DNA from: Colletotrichum lupini
Taxonomy: Eukaryota; Ascomycota; Sordariomycetes; Glomerellales; Glomerellaceae
Length of the DNA stretch: 64,000 nucleotides
Direction: 5' to 3'
NCBI RefSeq assembly: GCF_023278565.1
Contig: NC_064680.1
Span: 496,001 to 560,000 of the forward strand
Shown in pieces: positions 37,260 through 49,230 of this stretch (positions are counted from its first letter, which is position 1; each line of letters begins with the position of its first letter). The translations under genes and the position numbers were made by a program. Under the pieces are notes generated by a model. The model did not search any database, had not been told where the DNA came from, and worked only from the letters and a program-made list of their open reading frames with translations.

Positions 37260-40200
37260 GCGGTGTCGGCACATCACATCTCATGATTGGAGACGGGTTG
37301 GTGCGGCTGAGTTGGTGTGGCTCCTGTGGTGTGAGTGCTTCGTCTCTGGGGTGGTCTGTAACTCTTTCCCTTCCTCTATCTATTTTTTTCACAACGGCGT
37401 TTACCGGGGGTAACGATTGTTTCCCCCTCCCCTCTACCAGAAGCGTAGAGCGAGTTGGGTTGGTCATGGGTGGGTGGCTTTCTTTCTCGCTTTTCCGTCT
37501 TTTAGGGCGATGATGTATTATTGTACGGCGGGTTGGACGGTCGCGGGAAGTCAAAAAGTCTCCGCCTCTGGATGTCAAGGGTCAGAAGAGGGCAACAAAA
37601 AAAACACAAAAAGACATGAAGATCAGTTCCCAAGAGGAATAGAGCTTCCAGTTGTTTCATTACCCCATCAAAGCCTCTTCCACCTCTTGTCACACTTCTC
37701 GATTTGGTCTGCTTACGCCTATCTCCATCTCTAACGACTACCCTCGCCTTTCCTGTTAAGACGGAAAACCAGCAACGAGTTTTCGCCGCGGAGTATTCCG
37801 TCTGGTTGGACGGGACATCACGAGAGCGGTCCGACTATCTTCTCTAGCTGTTCTCGGGGGCCCCGGCCCCGGTCGCTCTACTTTCATTCTTTCTCTGTCC
37901 CCCCACCCCTGTTCTCTCCTACGTCTTTTCTTCCCGCCAAGATCTGGCGCTCCGGGGACATGTTCGGATGAGGGTCGACGACGCACATCGGGGGCAGGGC
38001 AGAGAAAAGGGCCAACCCAGGGGACGGGGATCTGTGTCTTGCAATCCGCTCGACGGTGAGATGGGGGGCAGGACATGGGTGCTTGAGGCGTGGGCGGTGG
38101 AGAACAATTCTCTCGACGCTGTCTCTCTCTCCTCCCAACGCCTACCACACCCACCACACCTGGCAGCACACACATACACACAGACACAAGCACGCACCCC
38201 TCCCTCATCCCCTCCTCTCCCACACCGAATTTCCATACATCCACGCCCCCCTCATCCTGCTCGGATTTGAAGGGTACAGTGCCCGTCTTTGACACCTGCA
38301 GGGTTCGAGACTCGTTGGTGCTCTACACTACGACTAGTCTTTCTTTTTCTTCCCTCTCACTGTCTTTTCGGTGTTCTGCCAGGTGTGTGTGTGTGGTGAC
38401 GGACAGACAGTGGATGGTGCGGCGGCGCGGAGCGTGTTGCGTGTTGTGGGCTAGCTTCCCTCTCTGTTGGAAGCAGTTGCCGCGAACCCAAGTTGACAGG
38501 GCAAGGGAAAAAGCAATTCTGACTATACGGTCAGGATCGCGGTGCGAGCGTGAGAGAGAAGGGGGAATGCGACGAGACGAGAGGAAGCAGAACGCGAGAG
38601 GGGAGAGGAGGGAAGAGAAGAGAGTGGCGAATGTGCTGCCTACCCAACTTGCAACTCCCGCTTGTCTCTTTTCTTTTTTCCTCTCTCTTGAGTTCTCAAC
38701 TGGTTGGTGTTCCACCTTTTCGCTTTCATTACGGCACAGGACGGGACAGGATGGGACAGCACACGCAGCGACACGATATGAGGGTATACGGAACTAGGGA
38801 ACAACAAGGATACCTGGGAAACGACCAAGTTTATGTTTTACTTGCATTTTTTTTTTTTCATTTGCACTTCTTCTCTTCTTGAACTTCCTTTATTCTACAT
38901 CCACGAACCGAGGCGGCATCGATGCAAAAAAGAATTTCAACCAACATCTCACGACAACGATCACCATCATCTTTACCCTTGGGCCAGGCAACTCGTCGAC
39001 GAAAAAAGAAGCATCAACATCCACCAAGTCAACATCGTCATCAATATCGTCATTATGATCATAGAAGCGCGTGCAGCCGCTGCTGCAAAATACCCCCATG
39101 TTTCTTCAATACCTAAGTAGTTTTGTTTCCCTTTTTTGCAATTTTTTGGTTTCTAAGCTTTGCGGTTCGGAACGAGTTTGCTTGATTTTCACTGCTATTA
39201 GTCTTTATGCCAGTTTTGCATTTACCTCAAGATAGGGTTTCACAAGCGGAATAGCTTGATGAGTCAGTATGAGTTTTTCAAGATGGACAGTGTCTTGATA
39301 TCTAGAAGGGACAAGAAAATTAATGTAGTGTTGGCTTCATGATCTGAATTATGAGTATTATGATTATCCTTTCCAGAAGAAGTGCAATAAACAATCTTCT
39401 CTTCTATAATGGTCATAAAAACCACTTATGACGATGAGTGGTGATGATGCATGCATGCATGCGCTCATAGTCGAGCTAAGGGGATCCTCCTCTCTGCTTA
39501 AGTCTCCAGTCTGTCGGGCATTTCGCTGTTGCATCCAAAGATTCCAAAGCCGCACGTCAAGCGAAACTCTCTCACACACACACACTCCCCTCCCCTAGCT
39601 CCCTCCTGCCCTTCATTATTCCTCATTCCCCTCATTTCGTGCCATCTCATCTCAATTGGGGATGTTTAATTTACCAGTTTATCGGAAAGAGAGAGAAAAA
39701 GAAAAAAGGAAAAAAAATCCCAAGGGAGCTTGGAACCTTGGGAGCCTCGAGATCACAGAGAGCAAAGCCCTCGAGGGCCAGCACGAGGCGGCTGCGCACA
39801 ATTCACACCTAGTCTACGGAGTACTTGTCTCTCACACACCCCTCCTCGGCTCCGACACCCTGGTCATCTCACCAATGAAAGTGGAGCTGTGGGCAGCGAA
39901 CAAGGGGGGGTGATTTCCGAGAAAATCTGCCCGCGTGGGACCCCGTTTGGGGGTGGTGCGTGGATAGAGATAGACTTTCGGGGAGCAGGACGGTAGCGGA
40001 CGGACGATCGATCAAGCGACTTTGCTTGTTCCTTGCTTCATCTCTGGTTATTGGTCGCTCTGGTCCTTGAGAGAAGCGCACGGACGATGGGTGATCGTAC
40101 GTAGAGAGATAGCCAGGGGTGAGGTCCAAGAGGGTGGTGGTGACTGGCCCGTCACTGGTCGACTTGTGTGTGCAGATGGCGGCTGGAGGTAACAGGAAGA

Positions 40201-40780
40201 AAGGTCGACCAGGGTCGGAGGAAGGGTAGATCGTTGTTCGTCGCGGACAGGAACAAAGAGAATGTGTCCGCAGACAGCGTATAGAAACTGACAGCGTACA
40301 GACTTATGCGGAAGCTTGTGTCATCTCCCGTCTCTGTGACTGGGCAGGCCAACTTGCGGAGGCGTGGAAGGTATTCGTAGCTAGGTACAGTGCTGTGTAT
40401 GTCTAGAGGAACCAGGGAAGATGGACTGCGAGTATGGACGCGGGCCAGGTGGCCTGCGCAGGGCCAGAGGAAGATCATTCAAGAGGACAATATGTAGCAA
40501 AGTCGATGGATGCCCATGATCAACTCTAGACTACTAGATGCAGTCGCCCAATGTGGAGAAGGAAAATGGAGACGGTAATACCAGGCCTGTTGAAATGTCA
40601 ACCTGCTAATCGAAACCAAAGTAATCCAGGGTGGGCGGCCAGGTGGAGCTCCAATCTCGAAGGTCGGACGATGAACCTCCCGTCAGACATGGCGTTCAGT
40701 CTAGACCCGGGTGCTTCTTGGAGTCACGCAAGCCTCAAATGGAGCACAGAGTAGTCGGACCGTCGGAGTCGGACGGCGCA

Positions 40781-40832
40781 GGTAAGGTAAGGTAAGATAG
40801 GTAAAGTAGGTAAAGTAGGTAAGGTTAGGTGA
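40781..40832 (+). repeat. Degenerate GGTAA array
   Basis: About ten imperfect copies of GGTAAG/GGTAAA/GGTGAG in 52 bp. Each copy resembles a 5' splice-site core. Confidence 0.75.
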
Positions 40833-42105
40833 GCCTGGTAAGTCAAGGAAAGCGTACCCAGCTGCGGGTCCCGTCAGACCTGGCCGTTGAATGAGACGAC
40901 GGGATCGTCACAAAGCTTCTATTTCCTCCTCATCTCTCACACTAGGTCCCTCGTCAGCCTTCACCCTCTCCTCTCAGATCCCTGACCTGGATTGGGTGAC
41001 TGAAGCCAGGCAGGCGGGAAGGCCTCCTTACTCCTCGGGCACAGAGGATTTGAGATGAAGAGATGCCATGGAACGAACGCACCAGGGGCGTGGGCGGTTT
41101 GCTACGAAGAACACATCGGGTTTCCTCGAACGTCGTGGGAATGTGGAGAAGAGCAAGCCCCGAGTATCGGGGATCGCCAGGATGGAGCTTGATGTGCCTG
41201 CCGCAGCGCCGCGCTCCATAGCCATGCGTAGCCATGCGGCCCTTGCATTGGATACTCCCAATCTACTTCCTTCGCCCTGTGAGGTCGGAGATCAAAGCCT
41301 CGCAAAGCGCAGCCCTCATTGCATCAGGGCACGCTAGAACTAGGCGGGCAGAAAGGCATTAGGGTAAGCGATAAGACATGATAGGTCCTGTAGACGACGA
41401 CCACAACGACAGTCGCCCCGGGTCGGATCGGCCTGGACTACTGGGCGGCAAGGCTCGGCGGCGGAGGAGGCGGAGGCGACGAGGTTGTCGCCCAAGCCAG
41501 GCCATCAGCGGTGAATGTAGGTAGCGTGGTAGCACACCCCTCTGAGGGGAAAGAGTTCTTCAGGGCCCAACGTCGCGTCAATTTGTCAAATGTCTGCCGC
41601 TTTCTTTTTCCTCGTAGCATTGTCAACCCGTCTGTGTCTTCCGCATGTCGCATCGCGGGGGTGGAGAGGAGGCCGACGAGAGGATGGCTCCATAGTCTCT
41701 TTGTCGAGATGAGGGCCATCTCCCTTTCACGCACGCCCGTTGGAGAAGCAACAACTCATGCAAGACGTCTTTTGATTTCCTCCTTTATCTGCAGCACATC
41801 GAGAGGAGGAGATGGGCATGATAGACGCTTGAATGTAACAGGACTAGCCGCTCTGCGATCCCGACTTCCGCGAGACCGCGTATAACCCTGCCGGGGATTT
41901 TTGCCATGCAGCAATGGCGAATAACTGGCGAACCACTTGTCCTGCCGCGCCCTGGGTGAACGTCATGCTTGTCCACAGAGCCTGTCATTGAAGGGTGATA
42001 AGAGGGCTGTGACTCTCGCTTCTTTCTCTATCATTGGTTACCGAGCCCTCGGGTCGAGACTAGGGATTGATGGGTGTCTTGGTCCTGGTACATGGCGTCT
42101 CCCAA

Positions 42106-42142
42106 CCCGGACTTCTGCTCGATAATCCCGGACTTCTGCTCG
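42106..42142 (+). repeat. Short tandem duplication
   Basis: CCCGGACTTCTGCTCG occurs at 42106-42121 and again at 42127-42142, a 21-bp period. Confidence 0.8.
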
Positions 42143-45100
42143 TTCGAGGTGGATTCTAGGTGGCAGGTGTGGCCATGTCAAGGTCCTGGGATGAACAAGA
42201 ACCACACTGGCTGGTTAGCTAGCCCATGGACCATGGAGCAGGTAGTTGGACTCGAGACGAGGTTGTTGGGCCCCACTGCCCTCTCTTGGTAGGCAGTTTG
42301 CTCACACCCTGCTCAAGCACCCTCTTCGTGCCTCTTTCTCAAAGGCTAGGGTGCGTTTTTGGACTGATCTCGCAACACCATTCCAGGGGTCAGACTCGCA
42401 ACTGGAACTGGAAGAAGCCATCGTATTCTGCATATGTCCTCAAGGCGGGGGTGCCCTCGTCGGGAATCTGTATATCTTGGGTGGCTTTAAGCCGGGTTTG
42501 CGCCAAAAAAATTTCAATCTTCTGAACACTGGCAACGTCGACTGACAAAACCCGAGGCCAGCGGCGCAGCGCACAATACGGCCTCGTTAGTAGGGTAGGC
42601 CCGTCGCAGCGTCAAGTTATGTCGCGAAGGTAGGTATCCCTGTCCCTGACTGTGGCCAGATGGCCCCCATCTTTTTTCTACTCGAGGCATCGAGCCAAGA
42701 GAACCGGCAAGCCACGAAGCTGGGCGCGAGCTGCTGACTGGTTCCCCGGAAGCCGCACGGCAGGCCGGATCTGTCTTTGCAGGACTGTCGACCCCTCGAG
42801 TGGCTGGTTTGACAAAGAAAACCCGCAGTCGCACGGTCATATGGCCAACGGTTGAGGGTGTCATGGGTACTTGTCCCGCACTGATACTGGGACGCGATAC
42901 CTTACACAGTAATACGATGTGCCGTTGTTCATAGTCTGCATAACAGCTGAGGCGCAAGACTGGCATAGATGTGAGCTGTGTGAGACTGTGAGGAAGGGGG
43001 GGCCCAGTCCAGTCATCCAAGATTCCCAAGCAAAAGCCACGCTCAAATTAGATGCCGCTGAGCGATCCAGCTTCTTTGATGTAGGCCCAATGTCTGGGGC
43101 ACATCTTGTGCCACATGAGATGCAGGCAAAAGGATCGATAGACCGATAAAGCCTTGACTGACCGCCGGTAATTGTTTGCGGCGGCATGCAACAAACCCTA
43201 AGGGTAAAATAAGCGTCTGAGATGTTGAAGAGGTTGTCACCGCCCCCCAAGTCGGAGTTGACGAGAGTCCGCCAACACCAAATGATGGCCTGTCTGGTAT
43301 GTCTGGTAGGTCTGGCTCACCAGAAGACGCACGTCGTTGAAACAGACTTGCCTTTTCTCTCTTGGGCGTTATTCTTTTCCCATTCTTTGCGGCGGGGGGA
43401 CGGGCAAACGTCCGATGGACATGGTCCACAAATCATCCACTTTTTAACCTGGAAGTGCCAGGTACAAGAGGAAATCCTTCTTACCCCCCTCTCCGACCTC
43501 TTGCATTCCTCTTTGCGGAAACACCTCGCCGCCTCGGACACTTCCTCCGCTCCGTCCAAGAGGTCCGCCCAACGCGACCGTCGTTCCCTCGAATGAACCC
43601 CCCTGGTCTGTCAAGGCTTGGGTCTCGAGTCACCAGCGCGAAGACTGTCACTAGAAACACCCAAGTGGCAACGGCCAACAAGCAACGACAACTCGCAACC
43701 TTTGCCCTCTTTCAAGCTTCCCTTGGGTCGAGTCCTGTGCTGTGTCGCTATGCGTCCCGTCCTTGACCCTCGTGTGTGTTGACATGTCTTCAAAAAGGCT
43801 GAGGAGACAACTAGTCTAGTCCAGGGCCAGCAGTGAACAGATCACGCTTGCAAGGTTGGCTCCTGGGGGGTTGTTTCCAACAACCATCCCTAACCTGGCA
43901 CGTTCATAGGTGCGAGAACCCCGCGCCAACGGCTTCGAATCTTCGGATAAGTGATCGGGGGAACAAAAGATGTCAAACGGCACTCGTTGGGTGATCGGAA
44001 AACGCCAAAAGAGCACAATTACGACGATATCCCAACCCAGGCGGGGGCTCGTGGGTGCCGAGATGATTCGCTCATAGTCGCTCATCCCCCACATGTGCCA
44101 ATACAGTCGAGCAAAAGGTGGTGTCGACTGGCTGCGCGGTTGACAGATTTGACAGCCGTCCTGCCGGGCGAGCTAGCACGCCGTTTTTTCTCGCTAGTCC
44201 TTCCTCGTCCACAGTTGAGCACCTCCAACGGTCTATCCACTGTCATTGCAAAGACGGTTGCGAGACAGGCAACTATACCCTGGCTCTCGGGTTTGGTGGG
44301 GGCAGATCCCGCCGGAGGAGACACGCGTGCCTGTCCAGGACTCGACTTTTGTTCGTTGGTCCAACAATCCAGATGGGGCCCGCGGTACAGATACGGCGGC
44401 ACAGATACCAACTCGCCAGACCTCTTTGCGTTCAAACATGAGGGGGGTGCTTCCACAAGTCCTGGACTCCAGCTTGATTATCGCACACCACCGTGGCTCG
44501 CCGAGGACTTATTCTACCAAGAGCCGCTCGTCACAAAATCGAGACTTCGATGGCTGAATTTTGTGATAGATCCTGGATCTCTGATTATCGAGATGGCAGT
44601 TCTGACGAGTTCCCGGCCGTTTTTTTCGCTCTCCTTGCCAAGTACGGACGTAAGTCCATGAATGGTCTGTCACACAGCGCACGGCATTGATCGGTGATGA
44701 TGAACTTTGGGGGGGAGCCAGCGCCCAGAAACCGTGTCTGCAATGCCGTCCACCGCGATTCGGCTCTCCCACACATGAGCACGGGATCCGTGCTGTGTGG
44801 ACCGAGATTGACGTTAAGTCCTTGTTCCTTAAAACCCGATTCATCCTAGAAAGGTTGAGATCACTGGCTTCTGGGTCACGCAGATGAAGTTGGCAGATCC
44901 ATGGCTTTCGCCTCGAGAACCCGCACAGGAGTAGCCTATATGCTGCTTCCCGGGTGACAGGCTTGAGTGCAACTTCAAAGGAACATGTATACATCGCATC
45001 TTATGCTTCATTGCGTTGCACAGCGGCGCGGGATCGACATCCTCGAAGGAAAGCCGCAGGCCCCTCGGCCCATATCTATGGCTCCGGTCGAGTTTCCGTG

Positions 45101-47607
45101 CCGCGCGGGGCCCTCTCCTGGGATATGTGTTTGAATCTTCCCGTCTGATGCGCAGGCCGCGCTGGCGAGGATCGTCAACCGACAGCGTGCAGAGCAACTA
45201 CTCGAACACACGGCGCCATCGGCTTACATTGTCGGGTATCCTTGAACAGCCTGCAGAAGTCTTTTGATGTCCGTCCGGACCGCGGGTAGTTGATGCAGCG
45301 TAATGCAGCAGTCCGTAAATCTGAAATCTTATTTCCGTCGAGAAAGAAGCATCCTCTCAATCAATCTTCAATCCCTCCCTCATAATCGTCGAGCGCACTC
45401 ACGGCATGGAGACGCTGGTGGCGATGAATGACCGCACCGAGTTTCTCCTGTTCAATGTCATCTTCAAAGCCTTTTAGCCGACTTTACGCCTCTCAAGTCG
45501 ATTCGGAGACGCTTCATTTGATCTTTCGATAGCATTCTGTGGTATCCTCAGTTTGCCATTCCGATGGCACTCCGGTGATTGATGCCATCGAGACGCTTTC
45601 TTTTCTCGAGCTAATATCCTGCGACAAGAATGATGTCCGTGTATCGATCTGCACCAATCATTTAGTGATCCACGTTGGATCTTCGCCATCGCGAAGCTGC
45701 AAACCAGCGCTGGCCGGTTGAGAACGGCCGTTTGAGCTTGATTCTGGCTGGCAAAGGCAATGTTCCTCAACCGATGGCTTTGCCTTCGGCCGTTAAGCTC
45801 AAATGCTAGGAAAGAAAAAATGGCACGCAGGTCGAAGACAAGTCGTTGAATTATAACGTCCGTAAAGAAAGCTCCGATAAGCCCTTGGGTTGTAGCAGAA
45901 GCTGACGTGTGGGCTCGCTAAAGCAGTCGCCCACTCACGACGGCAGGTTTCCCGTCTTCTTACGTGCGATCTTACGGGCGAAAGAGCACAACTTTGTGCC
46001 CTGAGGAGTCCTGCCCGGTCGACGGGACGAGCCACCGGGGCATCGTTCCGATGCAGCATTGGTATGGTCGTGATGCATCTGCCCCGTTGAAACTTGAGGC
46101 GTTCAAGGACAGTTGCTTCTGCGGAAATGCGGACGTAAACTGCCAAGCTTCATTGCAGGAATCTCGAAGCCTTATTGCTACATGTTACATCGCCAAACGT
46201 ATGAGAAAGAAATCTGTCCCGCAACGCTGCAAGGTCGCATCGCGGGCCGCGGCCTCGGGCAGCTGGTCGGAACCCAGATCATGCACCGTCCCTTGACCGG
46301 TGTCGTCTCTAAGCAATGCATCAAAGCGAATGGCTTCCTTTGGCATGATATCGTATACAAGGTTTTACGTCTCGTTGAATACAATGCTCCATAGCCGCAG
46401 GCGTGTCACTGTAGCCGACAGACGGAATAGACGAGCGCTTCTCTGTACTTCGTCTTACAACGAATATTACTTTCCGCCTATGGGCCGCGCCGTTAAGATG
46501 CGCGAGAGATTTCCCGAGAATGGGCGCGGTTTGCCAAACTGAGGAACGAGTGTTGCACGGTCCAACGTCTAACAAGGCGGAGACCTTCCGTTGAGTTGTA
46601 TCGAACTTGAAGGGCGGTACGCCGGTTGAAGATGTTTATGAGTGCCACGTGGGGGAAAGGCATCTTGAGATATGTCTCGGTATTACTTTGCGCTTCTCAA
46701 GAACAAGACGAGCCTTTTGGGTCGACTGCCGATGTGTGACCTGGTGCCACCTTGCCATCGGGAGATGTCATAAATAGAACGGCATGTCCATGCTGAAGTG
46801 GAACGATGTCCACGAGCAATATTCATCTTCTAGACGGTCTTGCGTTGAAAAGGCTGCAACGTTTCATCCTCTCATTCCATTGTTGTTGAAATACGTTACG
46901 TGCCGTTGGCTGGGTATCGCAATGGACATAAAGCCTCGACATTGAGAAATGACAGTTGTTCCTGATCTGTCACTGGGCTTCTAGAAATAATGTACGTGAT
47001 CCGCGGCACGGCCAGACGCGTTTCTGCTGTTGTACAAGCTCGGCCTGTCTCGCTTCAGCTCCAGGTATGACCTCGGAGGAAGACGCAGTTGCGAACATCT
47101 CAAGGAAACCACACGGAGGTATGCAAGATTCTGCTGCTCAACGTCGGGGCTCCGGAAACGAACATCCTATGTCGGACAAACGAGCTAACGACGTGTAAAT
47201 CTTTTCGGTCCTTTATCAAGCGACCTTGCATGGCTCGTGTGGAGTAATTTGCGCCACGTCCTGAAGGCTGTCAGATTTGAGAGAAGAATGAAGTAGTTCT
47301 AAACCAGATCCGAGCCAGAGGGTGTCTCATGTGTAAGGCAATCCGCATCGGATACATTCTTGAACATTTCGTCCACCTTAATTCCCGGTCCGACGGCATG
47401 CCAATATCTATTTCGAGAATAGCCTTGTTACGCTGATGTCTTCTTCTCCTGAGTAGGCTACCAGTCGAGTATTGTCCGTCTAAAGATAGCAGCCGGCATC
47501 GCTTTCGATATCAACTCATTGCAGTACTGCCAAATGGCCGGAAGGATGTTCAGTGATGAGGTAGCTTCGAGTGGCATAGAGATGTAAGACTTGAGACTAG
47601 GGTCGAC

Positions 47608-49230
47608 CTAGAACTTCCGCTTCTTCCGTGCTGGTCCCGACGTGGCCTTTTTCTGTATCTCTTGTTGTAGTTCATCTCGTTTCCGATCTGCCCGTTCCTG
47701 TGACGTCTCCCTGGGCTTCACCGAAGGCTCCTCGTCCGCTCCAGACCTTCCCCTGATTTCCGCATCTTCGGTCTTCGGCTCTGGAGTCTTCGATGGGCGC
47801 GCGCCTCTGCCTATCCTGCCCAAAACAGGCTTCTTAGATGGCTCTGGCGATTTTGAAGGTTGACGGTCGCCACCAATGCGGCCTAAAGCCCCCTTCTTCG
47901 GAGATTCTGGAGTCTTTGAGCGACTGGCACGACCATCGCCGATACGACACAAGCCCCCTTTGAAGTTACTCGCGGCAGGCTTCGGTGGTGGCGAGATCTC
48001 AACTACCGATAATGGACTTTCGTCTTCAGATGCCGTTTCAGTATCCGAGCCTGGAGCAGCTGGCACAGGATCTTTCAGGCCTGAAGATCTCGTTGCTGTT
48101 GCAGGCTGGCCTTTCTTTCCTATCGTACCCAGGCGGTTAGATTGAATGATGGGTTCATCAGGAGGTACAGGTACGCTGTCTGGAATGTGGGATTCGTCTT
48201 CGTCTTCAGTGCTATCGTCGTCGCGTCCGGAGGGCGGCGGGACGGAACGTTTCCGGGCGGGCATAAGATGGGGAGGCGTCGACTGCACTTGAAAATCGTC
48301 ATCCTGATCCTCTCCCGCAATCCCCTTGTTTGCCCGCTCGCTGTGACCATGCCCCTCTCGTTCGGATTCGGGAGGCGACATTGCCGGCCTGCTTGAACGG
48401 GACCTCGACTTGGGTCCCACAATCGGGATACATAACGCCTCTGGCCTGGCCCACCAGTCGTCAAGAGGAGTTGCGGTGTCCATGTCAGCCTTGCGACTAT
48501 ACTCGAGTCCATCGCCGCCAAAGACACTCTCAATAGCACCGAGGACGTCCTCCAGGCCGTGGTCTGACTGCGCCTTCCAATCCTCGAGAGAAAAGGGAGC
48601 CAAACCCTTGACTTTTTCCTCTGCCATCTTTCTCGTGGGCTTCTGTTTTGCGGACAAGACGGCGAAAACGTTCTCCAGGCGGGTCCCAGTAGCTTCTAAT
48701 TTGTCCAGAAGCTTCATGATAACGGCATCCTTCTGCTTGATGGTTTCTGTAAGGGACTCCACTCGCCGGCGGCTCACAGAGTTTGCTTGTGCGAGGGGTA
48801 CGACAAGTTCTGTCGTGAGTTCTGACTGGGAACACTTTTGCAGATACATCGGCCATTCTAGAGGTTGCATGTTATCCAGTTCGCAAGTAATATTCAATGT
48901 CAGACCCTGCTCCCCAGCTTCCTTGTTAGAGTGTGTTGATATCGACATGGATGCTTTTCCATGGTCTCGGTGGCTTGGATCAAAGACAGATTGAATCTTG
49001 GACATGAATGCTCGCATGTTGCTGTCGCTGTCCGTCGGGTCGATACTAGTGGACTCATTGAGGCTGCGCTTGTAGATGGCACGCCGATCCAACGATTCAG
49101 ACCATATGTTGGCCAGGTCTGTAACAAAAATTGTGTATGATGTAGTCGTGAATGTTGTCGATACCAAAAGGTTGGGCAGATCGGCTGAAGGAGGCACAGG
49201 CAGCCGTCGCCAGACGGACGGTGTTGTCAT
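47608..49230 (-). CDS. XLF/Nej1, non-homologous end-joining factor
   Basis: A single exon of 540 codons. The N-terminal XLF head domain starts WRRLPVPPSADLPNLLVS (residues 7-24) and continues SYTIFVTDLANIWSESLDRR; a helical stalk follows at about 140-195 (VESLTETIKQKDAVIMKLLD). Residues 270 onward are a long disordered Ser/Pro/charged tail. The tail carries four related motifs: RLGTIG (366-371), GLCRIG (426-431), ALGRIG (448-453) and VLGRIG (469-474); the last three are each followed or preceded by KTPE or SPEP. The extreme C-terminus ARKKRKF is a basic Phe-ended tail, like the Ku-binding end of XLF proteins. With Ku and ligase IV-XRCC4/Lif1 it aligns and joins broken DNA ends in the nucleus. 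Confidence 0.9.
   Translation of the reverse strand: MTTPSVWRRLPVPPSADLPNLLVSTTFTTTSYTIFVTDLANIWSESLDRRAIYKRSLNESTSIDPTDSDSNMRAFMSKIQSVFDPSHRDHGKASMSISTHSNKEAGEQGLTLNITCELDNMQPLEWPMYLQKCSQSELTTELVVPLAQANSVSRRRVESLTETIKQKDAVIMKLLDKLEATGTRLENVFAVLSAKQKPTRKMAEEKVKGLAPFSLEDWKAQSDHGLEDVLGAIESVFGGDGLEYSRKADMDTATPLDDWWARPEALCIPIVGPKSRSRSSRPAMSPPESEREGHGHSERANKGIAGEDQDDDFQVQSTPPHLMPARKRSVPPPSGRDDDSTEDEDESHIPDSVPVPPDEPIIQSNRLGTIGKKGQPATATRSSGLKDPVPAAPGSDTETASEDESPLSVVEISPPPKPAASNFKGGLCRIGDGRASRSKTPESPKKGALGRIGGDRQPSKSPEPSKKPVLGRIGRGARPSKTPEPKTEDAEIRGRSGADEEPSVKPRETSQERADRKRDELQQEIQKKATSGPARKKRKF

Larger units (their letters stand above)
37260..47607. other. 10.3 kb without a recognisable gene
   Basis: Starts with the forkhead 3' UTR (probably to beyond 37.6 kb) and ends at the XLF stop. 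Composition is normal, not RIP-like. Open stretches exist (for example 43951-44661 and 44509-44994 on opposite strands), but none has a recognisable domain, good start and splice pattern together. Simple-sequence features: CA-rich 38150-38190, T-run about 38850-38860, a GGTAA array 40781-40832 and a small 21-bp tandem at 42106-42142. Non-coding transcripts or fast-evolving genes are possible. Confidence 0.55.
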